Assembly: GCF_965227365.1 (NCBI RefSeq)
Contig: NZ_OZ245754.1
Span: 868,001 to 932,000, forward strand
Length of the DNA stretch: 64,000 bases
Direction of reading: 5' to 3'
Source: Hwanghaeella sp965227365
GTDB lineage: Bacteria > Pseudomonadota > Alphaproteobacteria > UBA8366 > Aestuariispiraceae
Position numbers and translations under genes: made by a program
Part shown: positions 16,419 to 24,717 of the stretch, piece after piece
How the letters are laid out: each line of letters begins with the position of its first letter
Position numbering within the stretch: position 1 is the stretch's first letter
The notes under the pieces: model-generated
The model's database searches: none
What the model saw: only the letters and a program-made list of their open reading frames with translations
Told to the model about the DNA's origin: nothing

Positions 16419-18002
16419 CTAGCCGAAAATTTGAGCGGGCAACCAGGTCGTAATCTCGGGAAAGAGGCCGAGCAAAGCCAGGGCCAATAGTTGGATTATG
16501 ACGAAGGGGACAATCCCGCGATAGATGTCCATGGTTTTCACGGTCGAAGGTGCGACGCCACGCAGATAGAACAGCGCGAAGCCGAATGGAGGCGTGAGGA
16601 AACTCGTCTGCAGGTTCATCGCGATCAAGACCCCAAGCCAGACCGGGTCGAGGCCCATGGACAGCAGAACCGGCGCGACCAACGGAACGACGATCAGGGT
16701 GATTTCGACGAATTCCAGGAAGAACCCCAGAACGAACATGACGAGCATGACGATCACCACCGCGCCGAAGACGCCGCCGGGCAGATCAGCCAAGATCGCA
16801 TGCACCATCTCATCGCCGTGCAGGCCCACGAAGACCAGCGAGAACAATTGGGCGCCGATGACGATGGCAAAGACGACGGACGAGATTTCCATCGTGCTGC
16901 GTACGACCGACCCGAGTACCCCGGCGATATGCGCGCGCCAAAGCCCGACCGCGATACCCCAGATCAGGATGAGCGTCAGGACGAAGGCGAGGTAGATGGC
17001 CACCTGGTTGCCGGTTTCGATGGCATCGCGGGCCACCCGTAGATCGAACTGCTGCGTAATCAGAAGAAGACACAAAAGGCTCGCGGCCGCGGCGTAGATC
17101 GGCCAGGGGCTCCGCTTGGAAAGGCGCAGGCCCGCAAGCATGGTAGCCCCGATGGCGCCGACGGCCGCGCTTTCCGTGGGGGTTGCTATCCCGGCAAGGA
17201 TCGACCCGAGCACGGCCACGATCAGCAGGACCGGCGGCACCAAGGCGTTCAGAAGCGTTTTCCAGACGGGAGGGCCGCCGTCAGTCTTCAGTTCCTCCAT
17301 TGGCACGGCTGGTGAGGCCTTCGGATTGATGATCGCGACCGCCACCTGATAGAGGATGTATAGACCCACCAGCAGCAGCCCCGGCAGCAGGGCTCCCGCG
17401 AAGAGTTCGCCCACCGAGACTGTGTCGGGGGCGAAAATGCCGCGATCCAGCTGGGACTTGGCGTAGGCCGAGGCCATCACATCGCCGAGCAGCACGAGGA
17501 CGATCGAGGGTGGAATGATCTGGCCGAGGGTACCGGCGGCACAGATCGTGCCGGTCGCGAGCTTGGCGTCGTAACCCCGGCGCATCATTGTCGGCAGAGA
17601 CAGAAGTCCCATCGTGACGACGGTGGCGCCGACGATCCCCGTGGACGCGGCCAACAGGGCACCCACGACCGTGACCGAGATGCCGAGTCCGCCTCTGAGC
17701 GAGCCAAATAGACGGCCCATGCTCTCCAAGAGCGATTCCGCCACCCGCGAGCGTTCCAACATGACGCCCATGAACACGAAGAGCGGCACGGCCAGCAGGA
17801 TGTCGTTGGTCATCGTGCCGTAGATGCGCTGGGGGAACCCGCCGAGATAGGAAACATCGAACGCGCCCAGCGCCGTCGCCAACAATGCGAAACCAAACCC
17901 CGTGCCGGCGATCGCGAAAGCAACCGGGTAGCCGGAGAGCAACACTCCGAAGAGCGCAACGAACATTAATACGGCTAGAATTTCCGTCGTCAGAGTCACC
18001 AC
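16419..18002 (-). CDS. dctM: TRAP transporter large permease (DctM), long form
   Basis: 527 residues, about 90 longer than the DctM at 12179. DctM signatures flank an inserted region (about residues 290-370) containing two extra hydrophobic helices (IYAAAASLLCLLLI and IYLAFVLTLILIWGIAVG). Such long forms occur in TRAP systems annotated for mannitol or chloroaromatic acids. The GTG start at 18002 is 3 bases after the dctQ stop, and the SD is poor, as expected for a coupled gene. Third gene of a binding protein-Q-M operon. Confidence 0.9.
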   Translation of the reverse strand: MVTLTTEILAVLMFVALFGVLLSGYPVAFAIAGTGFGFALLATALGAFDVSYLGGFPQRIYGTMTNDILLAVPLFVFMGVMLERSRVAESLLESMGRLFGSLRGGLGISVTVVGALLAASTGIVGATVVTMGLLSLPTMMRRGYDAKLATGTICAAGTLGQIIPPSIVLVLLGDVMASAYAKSQLDRGIFAPDTVSVGELFAGALLPGLLLVGLYILYQVAVAIINPKASPAVPMEELKTDGGPPVWKTLLNALVPPVLLIVAVLGSILAGIATPTESAAVGAIGATMLAGLRLSKRSPWPIYAAAASLLCLLLITQQFDLRVARDAIETGNQVAIYLAFVLTLILIWGIAVGLWRAHIAGVLGSVVRSTMEISSVVFAIVIGAQLFSLVFVGLHGDEMVHAILADLPGGVFGAVVIVMLVMFVLGFFLEFVEITLIVVPLVAPVLLSMGLDPVWLGVLIAMNLQTSFLTPPFGFALFYLRGVAPSTVKTMDIYRGIVPFVIIQLLALALLGLFPEITTWLPAQIFG

Positions 18003-18005
18003 GGC

Positions 18006-18566
18006 TCAGACCTCCACCCGGTCCGCGGCTTCGTCGTCCCGGTACGGCAGGGGCGGCAATTCCAGGCCGCGTAGAAAGGCCAAGGATCGGATGATCGTCG
18101 ACAGCCCCTGCAAAAACATCATGAGTGCGAAAACGAGAATTACCGTCTTCAACAGAAATACGCCCGGGATACCGCTAGTCTCCCGGGAACCTTCGAGAAC
18201 GGCCCAGGAACGCGCGACATAAGGGTAAGCCACCCATAGGATCAGGCCCGTAACCGGGATCAGCAGCAGCAGCGCGCCGAGCATGTTTATGGCGGCTTTG
18301 GCCCGTGGCGATCTGTTCGTATAGAGAATATCGACGCGAACGTGACCGTCCTTGAGGAGCGTGTAGCTGGCGCCCAGCATGAACACGAGCGCGTGCTGGT
18401 AGATGATGGCTTCCTGCAACCAGATCTCGCCCGTGCCGAACACATAGCGCAGGACGACGACAAGAAATTGCAGCAGCACCATCGTCAGTGCGAGCCACGA
18501 AACGGCGCGACCAATTCGATAGCTCGCTAGGTCTATCAGTCGCGAAAGGGCGAGCAGTATATGCAC
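18006..18566 (-). CDS. dctQ: TRAP transporter small permease (DctQ)
   Basis: 186 residues with four hydrophobic helices. The DctQ pattern is VVLRYVFGTGEIWLQEAIIYQHALVFMLGASYTLLKDGHVRVDI. The C-terminus is charged (PYRDDEAADRVEV) and cytoplasmic. Its partners are the long DctM downstream and the binding protein upstream, from which it is separated by 58 bp containing a perfect palindrome. Confidence 0.88.
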   Translation of the reverse strand: MHILLALSRLIDLASYRIGRAVSWLALTMVLLQFLVVVLRYVFGTGEIWLQEAIIYQHALVFMLGASYTLLKDGHVRVDILYTNRSPRAKAAINMLGALLLLIPVTGLILWVAYPYVARSWAVLEGSRETSGIPGVFLLKTVILVFALMMFLQGLSTIIRSLAFLRGLELPPLPYRDDEAADRVEV

Positions 18567-18592
18567 GGTTCGTTTGTTCCGGACAAAAAGTG

Positions 18593-18618
18593 TGCGGGGT
18601 CCGGATCCGGACCCCGCA
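18593..18618 (-). terminator. Perfect palindromic hairpin between binding-protein and dctQ genes
   Basis: A 26-base perfect palindrome centred on GGATCC (arms TGCGGGGTCC and GGACCCCGCA), 6 bases downstream of the binding-protein stop. It has no T tract, so it is more likely an mRNA-stabilising or partial-stop hairpin than a full terminator. Confidence 0.65.
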
Positions 18619-18624
18619 ATGTTA

Positions 18625-19695
18625 TTAAAGGGTACGGGCGTTCACGTAACCCTGGACGGAAATTTTGGTCCATGCCGACGCTTTGTCACGGAAGGCGCTC
18701 CAGTGGTCGTAGACCTTCTTGGTCAGCGGATCGGTGTTGCCCGCGGTCGCCACAACGTCCTTGGCCGCTTCACGCATGAGCGAAATGACCTCGTCCGGCA
18801 TGCGTTTCAATTGGACATTGTGCTCGTTGATGAGCTGATCGAGCGCACGGACGTTGTTCACGTCGAACTCGGTCGTGAGCATGTCGTTTTCGTAGCGCGC
18901 AGCTGCCTCGATGATCGACTTCTCCCAGTCCGACATATCGTTCCAGACATCGAGATTGATGCCGCAGGAAGCGACCGTGGCCGGCTCGTGGATACCCGGC
19001 CAGTAGTAGTATTTCGCGACCTGATAAAACCCGAGGGTCAGATCATTCCAGGGACCGACGAACTCGGTGGCGTCGATCGTGCCGGATTGCAGCGCTTGGA
19101 AGATTTCACCGGCCGGCAAGGTGACGGCGGTGGCGCCCAACTGGCTGATGACTTCGCCGCCGAGGCCGGGCATCCGCATGGTGAGGCCCTTGAAGTCGTC
19201 CGGAGCGTTGATTTCCTTGTTGAACCAACCGGCCATCTGCACGCCGGTGTTCGACGCCGCGAAGGACTTGACGTTAAACTGCGCCGCGACCTCGTCCCAC
19301 AATTCCTGACCACCAGACATCAGCCAAGCGTTGGTCTCGGTACCGGTAAGGCCGAAAGGCACGGTCGAGTAGAAGTTCAACGCCTTCGACTTGCCCTGCC
19401 AGTAATAGTCGGCGCCGTGATACATTTCGCACACGCCCGATCCGGCGGCGTCATAGGCCTCGAAGGCGGGCACGAGTTCACCGGCGCCATAAACGCGCAT
19501 GGTGATCTTGCCTTCCGACCACTTTCCGATGTTCTGGGCCATGCGCTCGGCGCTGGTTCCCTGGCCGGGAAGGTTCTTGGGCCACGTCGTCGCCATGCGT
19601 AGCTGGCGCAGTCCTTGGCTGATGGCGGGTTTAGGAAAAACCGAAGCGGCAGCGGCGGCTACGGCCACGGTCTTCAAAGCTTGACGGCGATCCAT
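18625..19695 (-). CDS. dctP: TRAP transporter substrate-binding protein (DctP, TakP-like)
   Basis: 356 residues. The N-terminus MDRRQALKTVAVAAAAASV has a twin-arginine-like RRxxLK motif before a hydrophobic stretch, with likely cleavage near AISQ (about 26). The mature part matches the TakP/SiaP-like group: RMATTWPKNLPGQGT, LTMRMPGLGGEV, LQSGTIDATEFVGPWND and a YYYWPGIHEP motif close to the YWPGWWEP of 2-oxo-acid binders. It likely binds a 2-oxo acid or other small carboxylate. First gene of its operon, with SD AGAGAGGAAA. Confidence 0.9.
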   Translation of the reverse strand: MDRRQALKTVAVAAAAASVFPKPAISQGLRQLRMATTWPKNLPGQGTSAERMAQNIGKWSEGKITMRVYGAGELVPAFEAYDAAGSGVCEMYHGADYYWQGKSKALNFYSTVPFGLTGTETNAWLMSGGQELWDEVAAQFNVKSFAASNTGVQMAGWFNKEINAPDDFKGLTMRMPGLGGEVISQLGATAVTLPAGEIFQALQSGTIDATEFVGPWNDLTLGFYQVAKYYYWPGIHEPATVASCGINLDVWNDMSDWEKSIIEAAARYENDMLTTEFDVNNVRALDQLINEHNVQLKRMPDEVISLMREAAKDVVATAGNTDPLTKKVYDHWSAFRDKASAWTKISVQGYVNARTL

Positions 19696-20031
19696 GGTAT
19701 TTCCTCTCTGGTGTTCTGCGCTTCTCCTGCCGAGCGCTGTGGCGGAACCTTAGAGCACCCAGATCGTCTAAACTATTATCAATATATCAGGTCAGTTTTG
19801 CTCCGCAAAAGGTATAGGAATGCCGCACTTTCAGTGGAAAAGGATTGGGACTCTCGGATTTGGCGAGCTTGTTACTGGCAAGGAGCCGTCTTCTTGGGCC
19901 CGGTATTATGGAATGTCCGATCCGACACAAAAGTGCCATACCGGACCGGAAACTCTTGGTTCGCGTTTTGTTACACGAACGCGGTGAATTTTCCGGTTAT
20001 TCAGATCGGCACCAATATGTCCCCCGCAGCT
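19696..20031. other. 336-bp intergenic region
   Basis: It contains the promoter region of the TRAP operon to its left. An AT-rich stretch at 19769-19789 has one exact TATATCA half-site, but its left arm matches the GntR consensus at only 4 of 7 positions, so I do not call an operator. No gene is supported here: the open frames present have no family features. The sequence around 19914 weakly resembles the end of the IS481 element but is too short to call a remnant. Confidence 0.5.
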
Positions 20032-20508
20032 TTAGAACTCGATAGCCGTCGGCGGTATCTGCTCCTTCAGTTCTTCTTCTCGCGCTGTCAGCATTGCGAC
20101 GATATGTGTGATCCCGCCTGTGGACCCCAGAGGCAAACAGAGCCTCGAATAGACGAACCAATCCTCCTCATGACGTTCTGGCTGAATGCTGTATACGGGT
20201 CGGGCCGTTTCCATCACGGTGCCGTAAAGGCGCATGGCATATCCGACACGAACGTCATCCCAATCGCTGACGAACTTGCCGTTTAGGTCGACATCCTTAC
20301 CAAGAAGGGTCCGAGTCGTGAAAACGGCATAGCGGAAGTCTCGGCCGTTATCGATGGGCTCGAGAAGATGTAGGAAACTCATCCAGGGAAAGAGATCTTC
20401 GGGGAGAAAATCGGACCGTTTCGGCATGGCCCGGTTGCCTCGGCGGGAATCCCAAAACGCCAACAGGGAGAGCTCTTTCTCCGTCAGACTGTCCTTTGTG
20501 ACCGCCAT
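20032..20508 (-). CDS. PAS domain protein (PAS_5-like)
   Basis: 158 residues from the ATG at 20508; a TTG at 20541 would add 11. The sequence (LLAFWDSRRGNRAMPKRSDF, FLHLLEPIDNGRDFRYAVFTTRT, LGKDVDLNGKFVSDW, PLGSTGGITHIVAML) matches the single-domain PAS_5 proteins abundant in Rhodospirillales. No output domain is present. Function is unknown; a ligand sensor acting with a separate partner is plausible. Its upstream region is cut by the IS481 element 129 bases away, which may have changed its expression. Confidence 0.75.
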   Translation of the reverse strand: MAVTKDSLTEKELSLLAFWDSRRGNRAMPKRSDFLPEDLFPWMSFLHLLEPIDNGRDFRYAVFTTRTLLGKDVDLNGKFVSDWDDVRVGYAMRLYGTVMETARPVYSIQPERHEEDWFVYSRLCLPLGSTGGITHIVAMLTAREEELKEQIPPTAIEF

Positions 20509-20636
20509 CTCTCCTTCCAACGTGTTTTTGTCGTATCGCAACCATTCTGCGGATTAATGCGCATGAAACAATCACGCGCTCAACGCATCCGGACGATGTT
20601 GTCAGGGAGACGCAACGCATGGGTTGAATGGACCGG

Positions 20637-20661
20637 TGCCCGACCCGAGACATAGGTGACA
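20637..20661 (+). repeat. IS481 left terminal inverted repeat
   Basis: Begins TGCCCGACCCGAGACATAGG and pairs with the right end at 21915-21940. A second related motif (GGACACATTGGTTACA) lies at about 20673-20688 inside the element. Confidence 0.82.
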
Positions 20662-20718
20662 TTTCGTACCGGACACATTGGTTACACTTTTCGGCTTTTT
20701 CGAGGCCGGGAGGTGTGG

Positions 20719-21906
20719 ATGCCGTGGAAGGAATGTTCGGTTATGGAAGAACGTTTACGGTTTGTTGCCCGTCTACTCGATGGCGAAGGAATGAGCGATG
20801 TGTGTCGTGAGTTCGGGATTTCGCGGAAGACCGGCTACAAGATCTTCAATCGTTACCGGGACGAGGGCCTGGAGGCGCTGTCGGACCGATCTCGGCGGCC
20901 GGTGCGGTACGCCAATCAGCTGCCGGAGCCGGTCGAACGGCTGATCGTCGCAAGCAAGAGGGAGAAGCCGCATTGGGGCGCCCGGAAGATCCGCGAGCTG
21001 CTGGTCCGCAAGCTCGCGGGCGACATGCGCATTCCCGCCAAGAGCACCGTCCATGCCGTGCTCGATCGGCGTGGTCTGGTGAAGCGCGCGAAGCAGCGAC
21101 GGCGGCAGAAGGCGCAGGGAACGGCCCTGTCGGAAGCCCTGGCGCCGAATGCGCTGTGGTGCACCGACTTCAAGGGAGAGTTCCGGCTCGGCAACCGGCA
21201 ATACTGTTACCCGCTCACCGTCACCGACCAGGCCTCGCGCTATCTGCTCGCCGTCGAGGCCTTTGACAGCAACCGCCAGGACGGTGTCATCGAGGCCTTC
21301 CTGCAACTGTTCAGGGAGCGCGGACTGCCGGGTGCGATCAGGTCCGACAACGGTGTTCCCTTCGCCAGTCCCAACGGCCTCTACAATCTCTCGAAACTAT
21401 CGGTCTGGTGGTTGCGACTGGGCATCGCCATCGAACGGATCAAACCCGGTCATCCACAGCAGAACGGCAGGCATGAGCGCATGCACCTGACGCTGAAGAA
21501 GGAAACAACCCATCCCGCCGGCCGCAACAGCCTGCAGCAGCAGGCCCGCTTCGACGACTTCGTTAAGGAGTTCAATGAAGAACGGCCCCATGAGGCTCTC
21601 GGCATGAAGACCCCCGCCGAGGTCTACAGACCCTCAATGCGGAGATACGAAGGCCTCCAGGAACTCGACTACCCGTTCCACGACAAGGCCTTGATGGTCA
21701 CTTCATGTGGGCGCATCTGCATGCAACGAAAGAAAATCAACCTCTCAACCGTCATGGCCGGTCAGAAGGTCGGTCTCAAGGAAGTCGATGACGGAATCTG
21801 GCTCGTCACCTTCATGCATTACGATCTGGGATATATCGATCTGGAACAGAGAACCCTGCAAACAATCGACACACCGTTCGGCTCGAGTGTGTTACCTATG
21901 TCTTAG
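20719..21906 (+). CDS. IS481 family transposase (DDE)
   Basis: 395 residues from the ATG at 20719, preceded by GGGAGG; this start gives the MPWKE N-terminus typical of the family. A helix-turn-helix (DVCREFGISRKTGYKIFNRY, about 28-46) is followed by an rve integrase core with D150 (CTDFKGEF), D210 (RSDNGVPFA) and E253 (PQQNGRHERMH). The frame is undamaged, so the element may be active. Members move by cut- or copy-type transposition. It belongs to the IS, not to neighbouring metabolism. Confidence 0.93.
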   Translation: MPWKECSVMEERLRFVARLLDGEGMSDVCREFGISRKTGYKIFNRYRDEGLEALSDRSRRPVRYANQLPEPVERLIVASKREKPHWGARKIRELLVRKLAGDMRIPAKSTVHAVLDRRGLVKRAKQRRRQKAQGTALSEALAPNALWCTDFKGEFRLGNRQYCYPLTVTDQASRYLLAVEAFDSNRQDGVIEAFLQLFRERGLPGAIRSDNGVPFASPNGLYNLSKLSVWWLRLGIAIERIKPGHPQQNGRHERMHLTLKKETTHPAGRNSLQQQARFDDFVKEFNEERPHEALGMKTPAEVYRPSMRRYEGLQELDYPFHDKALMVTSCGRICMQRKKINLSTVMAGQKVGLKEVDDGIWLVTFMHYDLGYIDLEQRTLQTIDTPFGSSVLPMS

Positions 21907-21914
21907 GTACGTTC

Positions 21915-21940
21915 TGTTACCCATATGTCCGGGTCGGACA
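21915..21940 (-). repeat. IS481 right terminal inverted repeat
   Basis: On the minus strand it begins TGTCCGACCCGGACATATGG, matching the left end except for small changes. A subterminal copy (GACATAGGTAACA) overlaps the end of the transposase gene near 21891-21905. Confidence 0.82.
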
Positions 21941-21950
21941 AGGAGGGCAG

Positions 21951-22026
21951 TGGTGGCGGATCAGGGATTTGAACCCCGGACACAAGGATTATGATTCCTC
22001 TGCTCTAACCACTGAGCTAATCCGCC
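21951..22026 (-). tRNA. tRNA-Met (anticodon CAU)
   Basis: A 76-nt cloverleaf including an encoded CCA. Acceptor stem GGCGGAT/ATCCGCC, D arm GCTC/GAGC, anticodon stem GAGGA/TCCTT with loop ATCATAA (anticodon CAU), T arm CGGGG-TTCAAAT-CCCTG. The GGAATCATAATCC anticodon region resembles alphaproteobacterial elongator tRNA-Met. A tRNA-Ile(CAU), decoding AUA after lysidine modification, is the alternative; initiator tRNA is excluded by the ordinary G-C first pair and stem. Confidence 0.9.
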
Positions 22027-22181
22027 GTCGCCACAGGCAACCCCGCTGTTTGCGAGAGCCGTTGTTTATTTTCGTCCACTCGGTCTGTCAAGCGCCTGTG
22101 TCGTACGGAATCCCCGTATTGCGCCGCCTTTCCTGACGCAGTAGCGATACGCAGCTTTGCGCAAATCACGGGACCAACGCC

Positions 22182-22805
22182 ATGCATCCCTTCGTTACCG
22201 CGATCGACTGGGTCGCCGTCGCCGTTTTTGCGGTCTCGGGCGCGCTTGTCGCCAGCCGGAAGGAAATGGATATCGTCGGCTTCGGATTGATCGCCTGTCT
22301 GACGGGGATCGGCGGCGGGACGCTCCGTGATGTTCTGCTCGACCGGGCCGTTTTCTGGACCGTCGATCCGACCCCGATGGTGATCTGTCTCGCCATTGCG
22401 GTGATCGTCTTCTTCACCGCACATATCGTCGACCGGCGCTATCCCTATCTGCTCTGGGCCGACGCCATCGGCGTCGCGATCTACGGTGTCATGGGGGCCG
22501 AACTGGCCAGGTTGGAGGGGGCCGGCATGCTGGTCTCCATCGTCATGGGGATGATGACGGCGACCTTCGGCGGCCTGATCCGTGACGTGGTGTGCAACGA
22601 AACCCCGCTGATCCTGCGCAAGGAGGTCTACGTCACCTGTGCCGCGCTGGCCGCGGCCGCCCATATCGTCTTGATCGCGGTCGGCGTTCCGGTGATCCAT
22701 GCCGCCGCCGCCGGGATCGTCCTGGGGTTCGGTTTGCGGGCTTTGGGCATATGGAAAGGTCTGTCCCTGCCGACCTACAAATCGCGACCCGGCCGGGATT
22801 ACTGA
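22182..22805 (+). CDS. Trimeric intracellular cation (TRIC) channel family protein, YicG-like
   Basis: 207 residues with seven hydrophobic helices arranged as two repeats of three plus one. Each repeat contains the glycine-arginine motif of the family (GGGTLRDVLL at about 46-55 and GGLIRDVV at about 128-135). Prokaryotic TRIC proteins are homotrimeric inner-membrane potassium or cation channels. No operon partner: the tRNA is upstream, divergently oriented, and a convergent DJ-1 gene is downstream. Confidence 0.9.
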   Translation: MHPFVTAIDWVAVAVFAVSGALVASRKEMDIVGFGLIACLTGIGGGTLRDVLLDRAVFWTVDPTPMVICLAIAVIVFFTAHIVDRRYPYLLWADAIGVAIYGVMGAELARLEGAGMLVSIVMGMMTATFGGLIRDVVCNETPLILRKEVYVTCAALAAAAHIVLIAVGVPVIHAAAAGIVLGFGLRALGIWKGLSLPTYKSRPGRDY

Positions 22806-22848
22806 CCGTGAAAGCGGCAGCAATCAGGCCGACCCGGGATACGCGCTT

Positions 22849-23481
22849 CTAAGCCGCGGATGCAGTTTCCGCCGAATTGACCGTGTGATAGCCCAAGTCC
22901 AGCCGGTTCGCGGCTAGGGCCCGTGAGTATTCCATCACGCGGGCGGTTTCATGGGCGACTTCCTCGCCATGGCTGCGGGCAAGGCAGAAGAACATGGTGT
23001 CGAAGCCCAGGGTGACCCCACCCCCCGTGACGATGCCATGGTCGTCCACCAAGGTGGCTCGACGGACATCCCGGCACTCTTCCAGTAACTCCGAGGGAGG
23101 CATCTCGCCCGGAAAGACTTCATGCTTGGTGGTCACGGTCTTGCCGGCCAGACGACCCGCCGCCGCCAGAATCATGGCCCCGGTGCAGATAGAGGTCAGC
23201 CGGACATTCGTCATGCGTAGAAATTCGAGAATTTTCTGGTCCTTTGCCGCATCCGACCAACCCGGCCCGCCGGTGACGATCAGGTCGGTCAGTGCCGGTG
23301 CGTCGTCCAATCCATGGTCCGCCACCACTTTCAAGCCGTTGGCACAGGTGATCTCTCCCGCCGACTTGGCAACGGTCACATAGTGCAGTTCCGGCGCGAT
23401 CCGCCGGGCCATCGACAGGACGCCGACCGTCGCACCGATATCGACGGGCTCGACACCATCGTAAATCAGGATTCCGTACAT
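22849..23481 (-). CDS. DJ-1/PfpI family protein
   Basis: 210 residues with an N-terminal ILIYDGVEPVDIG start, the TGGPGW loop, and the nucleophile elbow SICTGAMILAAAG (Cys about 99), followed by TTKH. The second half resembles isonitrile hydratase or AraC-regulator DJ-1 domains without the DNA-binding part. The ring of acids near the N-terminus differs from isonitrile hydratase (GATVGV where GPxEVF is usual), so the specific activity is open. It lies 55 bp downstream of the cupin gene in the same direction, likely one operon. Confidence 0.82.
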   Translation of the reverse strand: MYGILIYDGVEPVDIGATVGVLSMARRIAPELHYVTVAKSAGEITCANGLKVVADHGLDDAPALTDLIVTGGPGWSDAAKDQKILEFLRMTNVRLTSICTGAMILAAAGRLAGKTVTTKHEVFPGEMPPSELLEECRDVRRATLVDDHGIVTGGGVTLGFDTMFFCLARSHGEEVAHETARVMEYSRALAANRLDLGYHTVNSAETASAA

Positions 23482-23536
23482 TCATTCTTTTCCTTGGTAA
23501 GCGGCCGGGGACAGCAGCCGTCCCCGGCGCGACGTG

Positions 23537-23947
23537 TCAGTTCTCGAAACCTTTGGCCGCCGGGTCGGCATAGAATCCTGCGGTGTTCTGAAACACGTTC
23601 GGTTTCCGATAGATCGCCAGAATAGTGCAGCCCTCGTCGGTGTGGGTTTCATGGAACGAGCCGGGCTGCCGCCAGACATATTCGCCGGCGCGGCAAATAC
23701 CGTCGTGATCGTAGAAAGACCCTTCAAGCACGAAGGATTGTTCGATTTCCGGGTGCTTGTGGAAGGGCAGCGTCGCGCCCGGCTGCCATTTGAGAAGACA
23801 GGTCATCTCGCCTTCTTCCTTATTCTGATACAGCACCTTGATTTGAATCCCTTCGAACTGGCTGGGTTGCCAGTCGATCGCCTTGGGGTCGACATAGACG
23901 GAGCCCCCGATGGTGGGCTCGATCTTCGGTTTGCGTTTCGCGGTCAT
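23537..23947 (-). CDS. Cupin-domain protein (ChrR-like cupin fold)
   Basis: 136 residues from the ATG at 23947, chosen because GGAGGAA precedes it. One cupin barrel: LKWQPGATLPFHKHPEIEQSFVLEGSFYDHDG carries the HxH-x-E metal motif and WRQPGSFHETHTDEG the second His. Single-domain cupins of this kind are often metal-dependent dioxygenases or decarboxylases acting on small oxo acids. Divergent from an XRE-cupin regulator with a palindrome cluster between them, so it is very likely that regulator's target. Confidence 0.8.
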   Translation of the reverse strand: MTAKRKPKIEPTIGGSVYVDPKAIDWQPSQFEGIQIKVLYQNKEEGEMTCLLKWQPGATLPFHKHPEIEQSFVLEGSFYDHDGICRAGEYVWRQPGSFHETHTDEGCTILAIYRKPNVFQNTAGFYADPAAKGFEN

Positions 23948-23970
23948 TGTGCGTTCCTCCGTTTCTAATA

Positions 23971-23985
23971 GGAAACCATGTTTCC
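23971..23985. promoter_or_regulatory. XRE-regulator operator, cupin-proximal
   Basis: Perfect inverted repeat GGAAAC-CAT-GTTTCC, 24 bases before the cupin start codon. Its GTTTCC half-site is repeated in the regulator-proximal palindrome at 24026. Confidence 0.72.
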
Positions 23986-24025
23986 CATATCTGACGGTAA
24001 ACCTTTTTTCGCGTGAGTCAACATG

Positions 24026-24052
24026 GTTTCCCTTTGGGAAACATTTTTTCCC
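24026..24052. promoter_or_regulatory. XRE-regulator operator, regulator-proximal, with an overlapping extra half-site
   Basis: Perfect inverted repeat GTTTCCC-TTT-GGGAAAC (24026-24042), overlapping a further GGGAAA-N5-TTTCCC pair that ends at 24052. It lies 65 bases before the regulator start at 24118, so autoregulation is likely. Confidence 0.75.
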
Positions 24053-24117
24053 AAGGTATGGAAGCACGGTGAATCCTGTATATGCTTGGGGCGGATCGAC
24101 GGACGGGTAGGGAAGGT

Positions 24118-24714
24118 ATGAGCGAGGCCAACATAGAGCGACTGATCAGCCGGCGGCTGCGCGATCTGCGTAAGGCACGCGGCGTGACGCTGGACGACCT
24201 CGCCTCCCAGACCGGATTCACGAAAGGGTATCTCTCCAAGATCGAGAATGGGAAAAAAGTCCCGCCGATCGAAACGCTGTCGCGCATCTCCTCGGCACTG
24301 AACGCCGAGATCGCGTATTTTCTGCGCGACGAGGAAGAAGACGAAGCCGGAAGCGATAGCGTCTCCATCGTGCGCGCGCATGAACGGCGTCCCGTCGCAC
24401 GGGGTGGATCGGCCTTCGGATATGCCTATGAGAGCGTGGCCCACAAACGAGGGCACAAAAGCATGGAGCCTTTCGTCTTCACCTTTCCGGAAGAGTTCCG
24501 GGACGACGTCAGCTTTTCCCACGGCGGGGAGGAGATGATCTTCATCCTGAGCGGCATGGTGGATTTCGAAGTGGACGGGAAGAGCAATATCCTGTCCGCG
24601 GGTGACTGTGCCTATTTCGATGCGTCAATCCGGCATCGGGGGCGGGCGATCGATGGCGAAGCCACTGCCCTGGTCGTGATCTATCAACCGGATAGGGACC
24701 GCGGCGACGCCTGA
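24118..24714 (+). CDS. XRE family transcriptional regulator with C-terminal cupin
   Basis: 198 residues from the ATG at 24118 (GGGAAGG just upstream); the longer frame from 24082 lacks a ribosome site. The HTH_XRE domain spans about 7-70 (LASQTGFTKGYLSKIENGKKVPP), and a C-terminal cupin about 125-190 (FSHGGEEMIFILSGMVDFEVDG, DCAYFDASIRHRG) senses a ligand. Regulators of this PuuR/SutR type control nearby catabolic genes. The stop is 3 bases from the convergent mnmA stop. Confidence 0.88.
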   Translation: MSEANIERLISRRLRDLRKARGVTLDDLASQTGFTKGYLSKIENGKKVPPIETLSRISSALNAEIAYFLRDEEEDEAGSDSVSIVRAHERRPVARGGSAFGYAYESVAHKRGHKSMEPFVFTFPEEFRDDVSFSHGGEEMIFILSGMVDFEVDGKSNILSAGDCAYFDASIRHRGRAIDGEATALVVIYQPDRDRGDA

Positions 24715-24717
24715 CCT

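Larger units (their letters stand above)
20637..21940 (+). mobile_element. Complete IS481-family insertion sequence
   Basis: About 1.3 kb bounded by imperfect inverted repeats (20637-20661 and 21915-21940), each starting TGYCCGACCC, with one intact transposase gene reading left to right. Just inside each terminal repeat lies a second copy of the GACATA-GGTAACA motif. No target duplication could be recognised: the left flank reads GGACCGG and the right flank AGGAGGG. The right end is 10 bases from the 3' CCA of a tRNA gene. Confidence 0.88.

Noticed and set aside
19769..19789. Possible fifth GntR-type operator before the second TRAP operon
   Set aside because: One exact half-site but only 4 of 7 matches in the other arm in an AT-rich promoter region; could be chance.
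19910..19945. Sequence resembling the IS481 end (TGTCCGATCCGACA)
   Set aside because: Only a dozen bases match and no transposase remnant is nearby.
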